Shown piece after piece: positions 44,427 to 53,061 of a DNA stretch of 64,000 nucleotides. The translations under genes and the position numbers were made by a program. Origin of the DNA: Alphaproteobacteria bacterium (GTDB taxonomy: Bacteria; Pseudomonadota; Alphaproteobacteria; Bin95); NCBI GenBank assembly GCA_022822125.1, contig JAJECF010000002.1:47928-111927 (forward strand), given 5' to 3'. How positions within the stretch are numbered: the first letter of the stretch is position 1; each line of letters begins with the position of its first letter. Below the pieces are notes generated by a model that saw only the letters and a list, made by a program, of their open reading frames with translations, was not told where the DNA came from and searched no databases.

Positions 44427-45377
44427 GTGGCAACCGGGTCGCCCGCCCCCGTCTGGGCGTTGACGACGGGCGAAGCCGGCGCGGCCGGACAGGCCGAGGG
44501 GCTGGCAGCGGCCGTGGGTTGGCCCTATGAAGTGAAGATCGTTCGTCTGCGCTGCCCCTGGTCATGGTTGCCGGCGCACAGGCAGGCGCCGGGCCTCCTG
44601 CAAACCGGGCTCGCGGAGAGCCTCGGCCCGCCCTTGCCGGACCTGCTGATTACCTGCGGACGAAAAAGCGCCTCGGTCTCGCTGGCCGTTCGCCGTGCTT
44701 CGAGAGGCCGGTGCTTCACCGTCCACATCCAGAACCCGCGCGTGCCCCTGCACCATTTCGACCTGGTGGTCCCGCCGCGCCATGACGGCGTATCCGGCCC
44801 CAATGTGCTGGCGACGAGGGTGGCGCTCCATCGTCTGACGCCGGGAGCGCTCGCCGCTGCCGGCGAGGCGTGGCGGGACAGGCTCGGAGATTTGAATGTC
44901 GCCGTGCTGCTTGGCGGCCGAAGCCGGTCCCACCGTTTCACGCCGGAGACTTTGGAAGCGCTGGCGGAAGGCCTTGCAGGGCTGGAGGGGCCGATCGCGG
45001 TCACCGCCTCCCGGCGGACGGACCCCGGCGTTGTCGCAGCGCTCAGGGCCCGTTTGCCGCATGCCTGGTTCTGGGACGGAACCGGCTGCAACCCCTATCT
45101 CGGCATGCTGGCGCTCGCCCGGCATATCGTGGTCACGGAAGATTCGGTCTCCATGACCAGCGAAGCGGTATCAACCGGCAAGCCGGTTTATGCGGCGCGC
45201 ATGGCGGGCGGCAACCGGCGCTTGGCGCGCTTCCAGTCGGCGCTGATGACGGAAGGCGTCATCCGTCCGTTCGACGGCAGGCTGGCGGACTGGCGTTATG
45301 AGCCGATCGACGAGGTGCCGCGCATCGCCGCCGAACTGCGCCGTCGCATGGAAGCCGCGCGCGCCGGCGGCGCCTGA
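44427..45377 (+). CDS. ELM1/GtrOC1 family putative nucleoside-diphosphate-sugar-type protein (316 aa)
   Basis: Member of the ELM1 family (DUF1022), named after a plant mitochondrial-fission protein and found widely in alphaproteobacteria. The fold resembles GT-B glycosyltransferases. Landmarks are WALTTGEAGAAGQA at the start, ITCGRKS, HIQNPR, DLVVPPRHDGV and VTEDSVSMTSEA. GTG start with GGGAGG 7 bases upstream. The function in bacteria is not established; an envelope role is plausible. Confidence 0.88.
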   Translation: MATGSPAPVWALTTGEAGAAGQAEGLAAAVGWPYEVKIVRLRCPWSWLPAHRQAPGLLQTGLAESLGPPLPDLLITCGRKSASVSLAVRRASRGRCFTVHIQNPRVPLHHFDLVVPPRHDGVSGPNVLATRVALHRLTPGALAAAGEAWRDRLGDLNVAVLLGGRSRSHRFTPETLEALAEGLAGLEGPIAVTASRRTDPGVVAALRARLPHAWFWDGTGCNPYLGMLALARHIVVTEDSVSMTSEAVSTGKPVYAARMAGGNRRLARFQSALMTEGVIRPFDGRLADWRYEPIDEVPRIAAELRRRMEAARAGGA

Positions 45378-45438
45378 CACGGCTCCGGCGGCCGGGAAAC
45401 GCGCATGCGCCGCCCGGCCGCCGGGACGCCCGCCACTG

Positions 45439-46815
45439 TCAGAGCGGGTTGCCCGCCTCGTTGAAATAGTCCCGCGTGACCTTGAACACCACCGGGGCCA
45501 GCAGCAACAGGCCGATCAGATTGGGCACGGCCATCAGCCCGTTCAACGTGTCCGAGAGGTTCCAGACCAAGTCCACCTTCACATTGGCGAAGGCAAGCGC
45601 GGCCAGCACCCACAGCCCGCGATAGATGAAGACGCTCTTCTCCCGGAACAGATACTGCCAGCAGCGCTCACCATAATAGGACCAGCCGAGAATGGTGGTG
45701 AACGCGAACACCGCCAGCGCAATGGTCACGATATACTGGCCGCCGGTGAGCGAGGTCTCGAAGCCGGTCGAGGTAAGCACCGCGCCGGTTAGCCCGCCGC
45801 CGTCCGCGCCGGTCATCGTCCACGCGCCCGAGGTCAGGATGACCAGCGCCGTCATGGTGCAAACCACGAGGGTGTCGATGAAGGTGCCCAGCATGGCGAT
45901 GAGGCCCTGCCGCACGGGGCTGTTGGTTTGCGCCGCCGCATGCGCGATGGCAGCCGATCCGAGGCCGGATTCATTGGAGAACACGCCGCGCGCAATGCCG
46001 AAGCGGATGGCCGCAGCCACCGCCGCGCCGGCGAAGCCGCCGGTCGCCGCCGCCGGCGTGAACGCATGGGTGAAGATCAGCCCGATCGCGTCCGGAATGG
46101 CCGCGATATTGATGATCAGTATCAGCAGCGCAGCGCCCAGATAGAGCACGATCATCGCCGGCACCAGCTTGCCCGCAACGTCGCCGATCCGCCGGATGCC
46201 GCCGATGACGACCACGCCGACCAGCACGGCCACGACAACGCCCGTTGCCCAGGGCGGCACGCCGAAGCTGCTCGCCAGAGCCGCGCCCATGGAGTTGACC
46301 TGCACGGCGTTGCCGATGCCGAATGCGGCGATCGCGCCGAAGACCGCGAATGCGATGCCGAGCCATTTGCCGAGTTCGGGGGCGAATTCGCCGACGCCGT
46401 TGCGCAGATAATACATCGGCCCGCCGACATATTTGCCCGTCGCATCGACCTCGCGATAGGTAACCGCGCATACCGCCTCGGCATATTTGGTCGCCATGCC
46501 GAACAACGCGATGAGCCACATGTAGAAGATAGCGCCCGGCCCGCCGAGCGCGATGGCGGTGGCGACGCCGGCGATATTGCCGGTGCCGACAGTCGCCGAA
46601 AGCGCCGTCATCAGCGCATTGAAAGGCTTGACCTCGCCGGCTCCCGACGGCGCATCCTTGTCGAACAGCAGCCGGAAACCGTAGCCGACCTTGCGCCACG
46701 GCATAAACACCAGGCCGAGGGTCAGCAGCACCCCGGTCACGCCGAGGATTCCCAGCATCGGCGGGCCCCAGGCGAAGGCATTCACCGAATCGATAAACGA
46801 ATTGAGACTGTCCAT
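45439..46815 (-). CDS. Sodium:alanine/glycine symporter, AGCS family (458 aa)
   Basis: Na+-coupled importer of small neutral amino acids with about eleven predicted helices. The family signature GGPGAIFYMWLIALFGMATKYAE (about 90-112) and the NALMTALSATVGTGNIAG motif (about 66-83) are present. AAGGAGG lies 6 bases before the ATG. It is divergent from the second dioxygenase gene across about 200 bases that must hold both promoters. Confidence 0.94.
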   Translation of the reverse strand: MDSLNSFIDSVNAFAWGPPMLGILGVTGVLLTLGLVFMPWRKVGYGFRLLFDKDAPSGAGEVKPFNALMTALSATVGTGNIAGVATAIALGGPGAIFYMWLIALFGMATKYAEAVCAVTYREVDATGKYVGGPMYYLRNGVGEFAPELGKWLGIAFAVFGAIAAFGIGNAVQVNSMGAALASSFGVPPWATGVVVAVLVGVVVIGGIRRIGDVAGKLVPAMIVLYLGAALLILIINIAAIPDAIGLIFTHAFTPAAATGGFAGAAVAAAIRFGIARGVFSNESGLGSAAIAHAAAQTNSPVRQGLIAMLGTFIDTLVVCTMTALVILTSGAWTMTGADGGGLTGAVLTSTGFETSLTGGQYIVTIALAVFAFTTILGWSYYGERCWQYLFREKSVFIYRGLWVLAALAFANVKVDLVWNLSDTLNGLMAVPNLIGLLLLAPVVFKVTRDYFNEAGNPL

Positions 46816-47017
46816 CGCACCCTCCTTTCGCGCCCCGGCCGCGCATGGGGGCAGCGGCCTGGCGCGCCGACGGCGGCCGGATAGTCGGCCGTCTTCCCGA
46901 GCGGAAAACTCTGCGCCGCGGCGAAGGGGCTGTCCACAAGATTCGCCGGGCGGGAAAGAGTTTGCGCGCGCGCCGATTGGCGGGAAAATAGGGGCGAATC
47001 GACAGGGGAGGCGCAGG

Positions 47018-47872
47018 ATGACCGAAAACGGCTTCGAAATCCGTCCGAGCGGCGCGCCGGTCGGGGCGGAGGTGTTCGGCGTGGACCTGGCGGCGGCGCT
47101 GCCCGATGCGGTGTTCGAAGCCTGCGAGGCGGCGTTCGACCGCTACAGCGTGCTGTGTTTCCGGGGCCAGTCGCTGGCGCCGGAGGCGCTGCTCGCCTTC
47201 TCCCGGCGCCTGGGAGAAATCAAGGTCAACGCCTTCCACCAGCATGCGCTGGAAGGGTTTCCCGAGGTTCTCAAGGTCTCCAATCTGCGGGACGAGCAGG
47301 GCCGCGCGCTCGGCTATGCCGATGCCGGCAGCCATTGGCACACGGACATGTCCTATACCGCCGAGCCCCCGCGACGAACGCTGCTCTACGCGCTCGAAGT
47401 GCCCCGCGACGACGCGGGCGAGCCGCTCGGCCCGACGCTGTTCGCAAGCGCTGCGGCGGCCTATGACGCGCTCGACGAGGAAACCAGAAGCCGCATCGAG
47501 GGCCTCCGGGCCGTCCACCGCTTCTCCGCCAAGGAGCGCGGCGTGAAGAAGCCGGTGGCCGTGACCCGCGCGCAGGTCGAGGAGAACCCCGACGCCCGCC
47601 ATCCGGTCGCGCGCCCGCATCCGAAGACCGGCCGCAAGGCGCTCTATGTGCGCAAGGGCGAGTGCATCGGCATAGACGGCATGGACGAGGCCGAGGCGCT
47701 GGCGCTGATCGACCGCCTCTCCGACCTCATCGTCGAGGAGCGCTTCATCTACCGGCACCGCTGGGCCGTTGGCGACCTGCTGATGTGGGACAACCCGGCC
47801 GTCCAGCACATCGCCATCCGCGACTACGAATGGCCCCAACGCCGCTGCATGTGGCGCACGACGGTGAGATAG
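47018..47872 (+). CDS. TauD/TfdA-family 2-oxoglutarate Fe(II) dioxygenase (284 aa)
   Basis: Second dioxygenase of this superfamily in the window. Iron ligands are H108 and D110 (WHTDMS) and H264 (AVQHIA), followed by the 2-oxoglutarate-binding arginines in WPQRRCMWRTT. ATG 47018 has GGGAGG 7 bases upstream; the longer upstream frame is antisense to the symporter. It differs clearly from the first copy (18.7 kb) and is not a recent duplicate. It converges on the yhaN-like gene with 10 bases between the stops. Substrate unknown. Confidence 0.88.
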   Translation: MTENGFEIRPSGAPVGAEVFGVDLAAALPDAVFEACEAAFDRYSVLCFRGQSLAPEALLAFSRRLGEIKVNAFHQHALEGFPEVLKVSNLRDEQGRALGYADAGSHWHTDMSYTAEPPRRTLLYALEVPRDDAGEPLGPTLFASAAAAYDALDEETRSRIEGLRAVHRFSAKERGVKKPVAVTRAQVEENPDARHPVARPHPKTGRKALYVRKGECIGIDGMDEAEALALIDRLSDLIVEERFIYRHRWAVGDLLMWDNPAVQHIAIRDYEWPQRRCMWRTTVR

Positions 47873-47882
47873 CGCCGCCCTG

Positions 47883-50549
47883 CTATCCTGCCGCCCGGCA
47901 GTCCGCCAGCCGGATTATCTTCGCGCCCAGCGACTCGTAGCGGGCTTCGTGGCAGGTCAGGACCACGATCTGGAGCGAAGCCGCCGCTTTTCTCAGCGCG
48001 AGCTCCATGCGCCGGAAGCGTTCGTCGTCGCTGTTGACCAGCGGGTCGTCGAGGATCAGCGCGACCGGCCTGCCCTTTTCGCGCAGCAGGTCGGCCAGCG
48101 CCAGGCGAGTCAACACGGCAACTTGCTCGCGCGCGCCGATGCTGAGCGCGGCGAACGGTTCCTCGACGCCGCCCCGCCGGAGCGCGAGGATCTCCAGATT
48201 GTCCTCGTTCAGCCGCAATTCCGTCTCAGGGAACAGCAGGCGCAGATAGGGCTGCAAACGCTCGCGCACCGGCCCGAGAAAGGTTTCCTTCGCCTCCCGT
48301 TCCGCTTCGCGGAGCGTCTCCAGCAGCAGCTTCCACGCTTTCGCATCCGCCTCGACCCGCGCCAGTTCGCCACGAGCGATGTCGAGTTCGCCCCTCTTTT
48401 GCCCGAGCTCCTCCGCGAGACCCCGCTGGCCGAGGGTGTGCAGTTCGACGGCAAGGTCGCGCTCGGTGCGTTCATCGGCCTCGATCTTCGCCCGCAGCCG
48501 GTCGAGAGCCTCTTCCGCGCGCTGGCGTTCGATCCGCAACGCTTCCGGATTCATGGCGTCCCGCTCCGCGACCACCGCTTCGTGCTCCGAGCGGCGTTTC
48601 GCCGCCTCTTTCGCCGCCGCCGCGGCCTGCTCGGCCAACGCCTCATCCGACGCGGCGCGGCGCGCTTCTTCCAGAGCGGCTCGGCGCCCTCTCGCCGCTT
48701 CCGCCCTCTGCCTGTGCTCCGCGTCCGCCTCTATGCGCCCTTCCCGAAGCCGGTCATGCAGTTTGCGCGCCTCGTCCCGGTCCGACGCCGCCAGCCCGGC
48801 TGCGCGTTCCGCCTCGTCCCGCTCCGCCAGCGCCGTCCGCTCGGCGGCCTGCGCGGTTTCGACATCGGGCGGTTCGCCCGCATCCGGCTCCGTCAGCGCC
48901 GACAGGCGGGCCCGCCGTTCCCGCACCGAGTCCCGAAGGGTATCGAGTCCTTCCGGCGCAAGGCCACGGAGTTCGCCCTTCAGGGTTTCCATTTCCGCCT
49001 GCGAGGCCTGCCTGGCGCGCAGGGCCGCCTCCGCGTCCGTAAGGCCTGTCCGACCCAGGCGGCGCAGGTCCTCGCCCATCCGGTCTTCCAGGTCGGACAG
49101 GTCCGCGCGCAGCCGGGCGAGGTCCCCGCCGCCGGGAACGACCTCCAGCGCGCCGAAATCCTGAAGATGGAAAGTGCTGCGTTCGGTGACACGCAGGGCC
49201 TCGCCGGTATCGACGGACTGCCCGTCCCGCGACACGCTCCGTCCGCCTTCCGGGGAAAAGGCGAGTGTGGCCGCCGCCGCCTCAAGCGCAGCTTCCAGCC
49301 TTATCTGCTCCTCGCGCAGCTTCTGCAGCCCGGAGACAATGTCCTCGTTCACCGGATTGGCGGCGAGCGCCTGCTCCCCGTGCTCGATCCGCTCCTCCAG
49401 CGCTTCGGCCTGCTTCAGCCGCGCGTCGAGCGTCTGCAACCCTGCCGCGATCTCCGCCCGTTCGAGGGTTCGGCGCGCCGCCTCCCAACCTGCATTCGCC
49501 TCTCTTCGCCGGCTGTTGCAGGAGGCAAGAGCTTCCTCCGCTTCCGCCAGCCTCCGCCCGGCGTCCACATAGTCGGGCTCCAGTTCCTTCAGCGCCGCCT
49601 CGGCCTCGCCGGTCTGCCGGACCGCTGCCTCGACCTCTTCCACCAGCGCCTCGCGCCGTTCCAGTGCGCCCTCGGCCGCCTGCACGATGCTATCGGCCTG
49701 CCCCATCTGCGCTTCCGCGGTCTTGAGCCGGCCCTCGACCGCTTCCAGCCGGCGGAACGCGTCTTCGGCTTTCCCGGCCTCCTCTTTCGCCCTCGCGAGC
49801 GAACCATCGCGCTCGTAGCGCGCAAGGCTCTCCCGCAGCTTCCCGAGCCGCTCCACCTGTTCGTCATAGCCGCGGAGATCGGCTTCCAGCGCCGCGCATT
49901 CCTCCTCAAGCGACTCCACGTCCCGGCGGGGACCGCTCAACGCATCGCGTTCGCGCCCGGTCCGGGTGTAGTAGTCGCCGGCGCGCGCCTCTACGAGGTC
50001 CAGCAGCCGGCGGCCGCGCTCCCCGCCGAGCACCTGCCCGACCTCGCCTTCTATAGCTTCCCGGAGGAGCGCCTGGCTGTCCCGGTTCATGCCGAGCGGC
50101 TGGAAGGCGCGGCCCTGATCAACCCAAAGCAAGCCAGCAAGGCCTCTGTGTTCATCCTTCGCTGCTCCCTTTCCGGGAGGCGAAAAACCCAGCAGGTTAC
50201 GCAGTTCTTCTTCCGCTGCATCTCCCTGCCACCGTTCGCCGCCACCTTCGAGCAATGCGGTAGGACTCGGCCGAAAGGTCTTTTCGAGACGGTAACCGGT
50301 GCCAGCGAGTTCGAAATTGACCTCGACTCCCGGTTGCGCGCCATGCACCCCGAACGGCCTCATCTGATCGACGGCTTTGCCAGTCAGGTTGTGCCGGTCG
50401 AAGAAGGCGCTCTGGAGCGCCTTCAGCAAGGTAGACTTGCCTTCCTCATTGTCGCCGACGATGACGGTAATGCCGGGCTCGAGGCCCTCGACGGCGACGC
50501 CCCCGGCGAGCTTGCGGAAGTTATGGACGGCGAACCGGTCTATCCGCAT
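47883..50549 (-). CDS. SMC-like AAA ATPase, YhaN/SbcC type (888 aa)
   Basis: Rad50-like ATPase of a nuclease complex. Walker A GDNEEGKST is at residues 32-40; two long coiled-coil arms fill the middle; the signature LSIGAREQ and Walker B LILDDPLV lie near the C-terminus. No CxxC zinc hook is visible, so it is closer to Bacillus YhaN than to SbcC. It starts 4 bases after the nuclease stop with GGGGGAG 8 bases upstream. The open frame continues upstream, antisense-free but inside the nuclease gene. Likely job: DNA end processing. Confidence 0.87.
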   Translation of the reverse strand: MRIDRFAVHNFRKLAGGVAVEGLEPGITVIVGDNEEGKSTLLKALQSAFFDRHNLTGKAVDQMRPFGVHGAQPGVEVNFELAGTGYRLEKTFRPSPTALLEGGGERWQGDAAEEELRNLLGFSPPGKGAAKDEHRGLAGLLWVDQGRAFQPLGMNRDSQALLREAIEGEVGQVLGGERGRRLLDLVEARAGDYYTRTGRERDALSGPRRDVESLEEECAALEADLRGYDEQVERLGKLRESLARYERDGSLARAKEEAGKAEDAFRRLEAVEGRLKTAEAQMGQADSIVQAAEGALERREALVEEVEAAVRQTGEAEAALKELEPDYVDAGRRLAEAEEALASCNSRRREANAGWEAARRTLERAEIAAGLQTLDARLKQAEALEERIEHGEQALAANPVNEDIVSGLQKLREEQIRLEAALEAAAATLAFSPEGGRSVSRDGQSVDTGEALRVTERSTFHLQDFGALEVVPGGGDLARLRADLSDLEDRMGEDLRRLGRTGLTDAEAALRARQASQAEMETLKGELRGLAPEGLDTLRDSVRERRARLSALTEPDAGEPPDVETAQAAERTALAERDEAERAAGLAASDRDEARKLHDRLREGRIEADAEHRQRAEAARGRRAALEEARRAASDEALAEQAAAAAKEAAKRRSEHEAVVAERDAMNPEALRIERQRAEEALDRLRAKIEADERTERDLAVELHTLGQRGLAEELGQKRGELDIARGELARVEADAKAWKLLLETLREAEREAKETFLGPVRERLQPYLRLLFPETELRLNEDNLEILALRRGGVEEPFAALSIGAREQVAVLTRLALADLLREKGRPVALILDDPLVNSDDERFRRMELALRKAAASLQIVVLTCHEARYESLGAKIIRLADCRAAG

Positions 50550-50553
50550 CGCC

Positions 50554-51684
50554 CTACTCCCCCGTTCCGATATGGGTTTCGTAGAGCCGCACCAGCGCCA
50601 TCGCGGCAACGGCCCGGTCGGGGTCGGCCTCGTCCTGCGCCCGGCTCCGCAGGCGCTCGACGGCCGTGCGCACGAATCCGCCGCGGTCGATACGGTCCAG
50701 GTCGTCGTCGCTCGGTTCGTCCAGCAAGCCGTCCTCCCGGACATCCAAGTAGTGAAGCAGCGCGCCCCGATGTTCGAGGCGCTCGCGGAGCTTCGCGCGC
50801 GTCGCCAGATCAACGGCGCCCGAAAGCGTCAGCCGCAGGAGGCATCGCGCCGGCTCGGGGGCCAGTTCGGCGATCATCCGGTCGAGCGCATCCATATCCT
50901 CGGCGCTGCGGACCTCCGCCGCCGCGGACCGCCAGATGAAGTGGCCGGTCGGAGCCTTCTCCACTTCAGGCGGCGCGCCCGGCTCCCGGATCGTTACGAC
51001 CAGCGCATTGCCGGGATCGCTGGAAGCGAAGCTGTCGGCCTCCGGCGTGCCCGCATACCAGGCGCGGTCGTTAATCCTGAGCGTCCCGTGCCAGTCGCCC
51101 AGCGCCAGATAGTCGAGTCGCGCAGACCCGGCGCGACCGGCGGCGACGGGATTCGCTACCCCCGAAGAATCGGGCAGGAACTCGGGCACCGACCCATGCG
51201 CCAGGCCGATTCGCAAAGCGCCCTCCGGAGTCTCCGCGCGGTCGAACCACGCCGTCAGGTCGTCGATCTCATGCCGGCGCTGCAGAACGGCGGGCAGCAC
51301 GACGGCCCGTCCGTCCGCCAGCGGCACCGTTGTCTCCGGCCCAAGGGCGAAATACACATTGGCGGGCGGGTTCCGGCGCCGCAGGCGAGACCAGACCGAA
51401 TCGGCCAGCGCCGGGTCGTGATTTCCGGGAATAAACACCCACTCGCCGGGAAATTCCTTCAACGCATCCAGCATCCGAATCAGCGTTCTGTCGGCGACGG
51501 CGTTGGCGTCGAAGACGTCGCCGGCCACCAGCACCGCGTCCGCCTCCCGCTCTGCCGCCAGCCTGCCGATGGTCCTGACCGTTTCGATGCGCCGGTCCCG
51601 CAGCGCCGCGCCGGCATCGCCCGGAATGTTGGCGAACTGCTTGCCGAGCTGCCAGTCCGCCGTATGCACGAATCGAAATGTCAT
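50554..51684 (-). CDS. Metallophosphoesterase, YhaO/SbcD-like DNA nuclease (376 aa)
   Basis: Mre11-like calcineurin-fold phosphoesterase. Motifs: TADWQLG (D10, with Q12 where many family members have His), GDVFD (55-59), GNHD (97-100), LAHGS and LGDWHG. The Asp-x-Gln form of motif I is also found in the YhaO-like subgroup. It forms a two-gene operon with the SMC-like ATPase. An interrupted palindrome overlaps its ribosome-binding region (51688-51703). Confidence 0.87.
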   Translation of the reverse strand: MTFRFVHTADWQLGKQFANIPGDAGAALRDRRIETVRTIGRLAAEREADAVLVAGDVFDANAVADRTLIRMLDALKEFPGEWVFIPGNHDPALADSVWSRLRRRNPPANVYFALGPETTVPLADGRAVVLPAVLQRRHEIDDLTAWFDRAETPEGALRIGLAHGSVPEFLPDSSGVANPVAAGRAGSARLDYLALGDWHGTLRINDRAWYAGTPEADSFASSDPGNALVVTIREPGAPPEVEKAPTGHFIWRSAAAEVRSAEDMDALDRMIAELAPEPARCLLRLTLSGAVDLATRAKLRERLEHRGALLHYLDVREDGLLDEPSDDDLDRIDRGGFVRTAVERLRSRAQDEADPDRAVAAMALVRLYETHIGTGE

Positions 51685-51687
51685 GCG

Positions 51688-51703
51688 GGAATACCTGTAT
51701 TCC
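51688..51703. promoter_or_regulatory. Palindrome upstream of the YhaO-like gene, candidate operator
   Basis: GGAATAC-CT-GTATTCC has exact 7-base arms around two bases. It occupies most of the 28-base gap between the LytTR gene and the nuclease gene, and it is AT-richer than its surroundings. The two-base centre suits a protein dimer rather than an RNA loop. It does not match the GTTC-N7-GTTC LexA box usual in alphaproteobacteria. Confidence 0.45.
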
Positions 51704-51712
51704 TCTGCACAC

Positions 51713-52471
51713 TCAGATTAACCCGGCCGCGCGCACATGCGGAAGATAGGTGCGACTGACGGGCACCTGGCGGCCTCCGGTGAGCAGCAGGGTCGGGCGA
51801 CCCTTGTTGCGCTCGGCCCCGGTTACATGCGCGCGCGCCACCCAATAGGAGCGGTGGACGCGCAGGCCGTCTGCGCCTTCCAGCTCGGCGATGGCGTCGG
51901 CGAAGCGCATCAGCACGAGGTCCGATCCGGCGACAGTGACGGCCTCGACATAGTGGTCCGCCATTTTCAGATAGACGAGGTCGCGGCCGATCTCGTGCGG
52001 CAGGCGTTCCAGAAACCGCGGCGGCTTCCGGGCGGGCGCTTCCTGCACTGGCGGAGCGGAACGATAGCGAACCGCAAGGACCGCCGTGCTGATGACCAGC
52101 CCGATCACCGCGACCCCCAGATAGATCTCCGGCAACCTTTCCAGACCGACATGGCCCGGCCGGAACAGCGTCTCGGCGGCGAAGACGACCGCCGTTCCCG
52201 GCACGGCCGCCAATAGCGCCGCCGCCGCCAATGCCGGAGCCCGGCGGCGGAGCGGCCGGTCCTGCGCCAGGTGAATCGCCAGCAGCACCGAGCCGGCCCA
52301 GATGCTCCAATTGCCGCTCATCGCCAGCGCCCAGTAGCCGGCGCGCCCAAGGGGCCCCATCGAATCGTATGTCCCGAAGGGGCCGATGAAGGCGAACAGC
52401 GCCACCGCGCCCGCGAGCGCCGCTGCATGGCCGGCGACCTGCCGGCGCAATCCGCGAAGCGTGAATCGCAT
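51713..52471 (-). CDS. Membrane-anchored LytTR-type DNA-binding regulator (252 aa)
   Basis: N-terminal half has four predicted transmembrane helices (about 15-30, 45-68, 78-100 and 115-137). The C-terminal half (about 150-250) is a LytTR DNA-binding domain with DLVYLKMADHYVEA, RVHRSYWVA and GRQVPVSRTY. There is no receiver domain, so it probably senses a signal in or at the membrane. ATG 52471 is used; a TTG three codons earlier is possible, and neither has a good ribosome site. It is divergent from DUF2141 and the carotenoid oxygenase (124-base gap), which are its obvious candidate targets. Confidence 0.85.
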   Translation of the reverse strand: MRFTLRGLRRQVAGHAAALAGAVALFAFIGPFGTYDSMGPLGRAGYWALAMSGNWSIWAGSVLLAIHLAQDRPLRRRAPALAAAALLAAVPGTAVVFAAETLFRPGHVGLERLPEIYLGVAVIGLVISTAVLAVRYRSAPPVQEAPARKPPRFLERLPHEIGRDLVYLKMADHYVEAVTVAGSDLVLMRFADAIAELEGADGLRVHRSYWVARAHVTGAERNKGRPTLLLTGGRQVPVSRTYLPHVRAAGLI

Positions 52472-52595
52472 TTCCTGCAAAGCACGAAATATCCGCTGCG
52501 TTCCCCGTATCCAAGCATGACTCCGGCGGCCCTGCCGTCAACATCCCCGGCGCGGCGCATTCGCCGCCCGAAATCGCAAACCGGAGAACCGAACG

Positions 52596-53057
52596 ATGAA
52601 CGCATCCCGCGCAAACAGGCTCGCAACGCTCGGCTTCGCCGCCGCCGCGCTTCTGGCTCCCGCCTTCGCGGCCGCCGCCGATCTCGTCGTCCGCATCGAG
52701 GGCGTGCGCTCGGCCAACGGCGATATTCTCGTCGCCCTGCACCGCCCTGCCGCTGGCATAGACTTTCCCGACTCCGCCGGGGTGGTGAAATCGGCCATGC
52801 GCCCCGCCGCCGAAGCCGGCGACCTCGTGTTCGCCGGCCTGGCGCCCGGAGACTACGCCATCGCCGCCTTCCACGACGAAGACCGGAGCGGCACCCTCAA
52901 TGCCAATCCGCTCGGCATGCCGACCGAGGGCTACGGCTTTTCCAACGATGCGCGCGGCCTGTTCGGGCCGCCCGGCTTCGATTCTGCGGCCTTCACCGTT
53001 GAGGCCGGTGACGAGCGGCCTGCCGTCACGGTCAAGCTCGGCTATCCGGAGTCCTGA
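52596..53057 (+). CDS. DUF2141 family secreted protein (153 aa)
   Basis: A signal peptide (about residues 1-28, cleavage after AAA) is followed by a compact beta-rich DUF2141 domain with the landmarks RSANGDILVALH, GDYAIAAFHDEDRSG and GYGFSNDARG. Function is unknown. GGAGA lies 9 bases before the ATG. The following carotenoid oxygenase gene starts 4 bases after the stop, so the pair is one operon and both products are exported. Confidence 0.87.
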   Translation: MNASRANRLATLGFAAAALLAPAFAAAADLVVRIEGVRSANGDILVALHRPAAGIDFPDSAGVVKSAMRPAAEAGDLVFAGLAPGDYAIAAFHDEDRSGTLNANPLGMPTEGYGFSNDARGLFGPPGFDSAAFTVEAGDERPAVTVKLGYPES

Positions 53058-53061
53058 AACC

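Noticed and set aside
18688..47872. The two TauD/TfdA dioxygenases as a recent duplication
   Set aside because: Sequences outside the HxD and distal His motifs differ widely, and neighbourhoods are unrelated.
50550..50813. Upstream extension of the SMC-like ATPase
   Set aside because: It lies inside the nuclease gene in another frame. MRIDRF at 50549 is the standard N-terminus and has a good ribosome site.
47949..50939. Plus-strand frame of 996 codons opposite the SMC-like ATPase
   Set aside because: Antisense to a coiled-coil gene rich in Glu/Arg/Ala codons, which rarely give stops in the opposite frame. No domain features are visible.
51688..51703. LexA box upstream of the nuclease gene
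   Set aside because: The palindrome lacks the GTTC-N7-GTTC or CTGT-N8-ACAG pattern.
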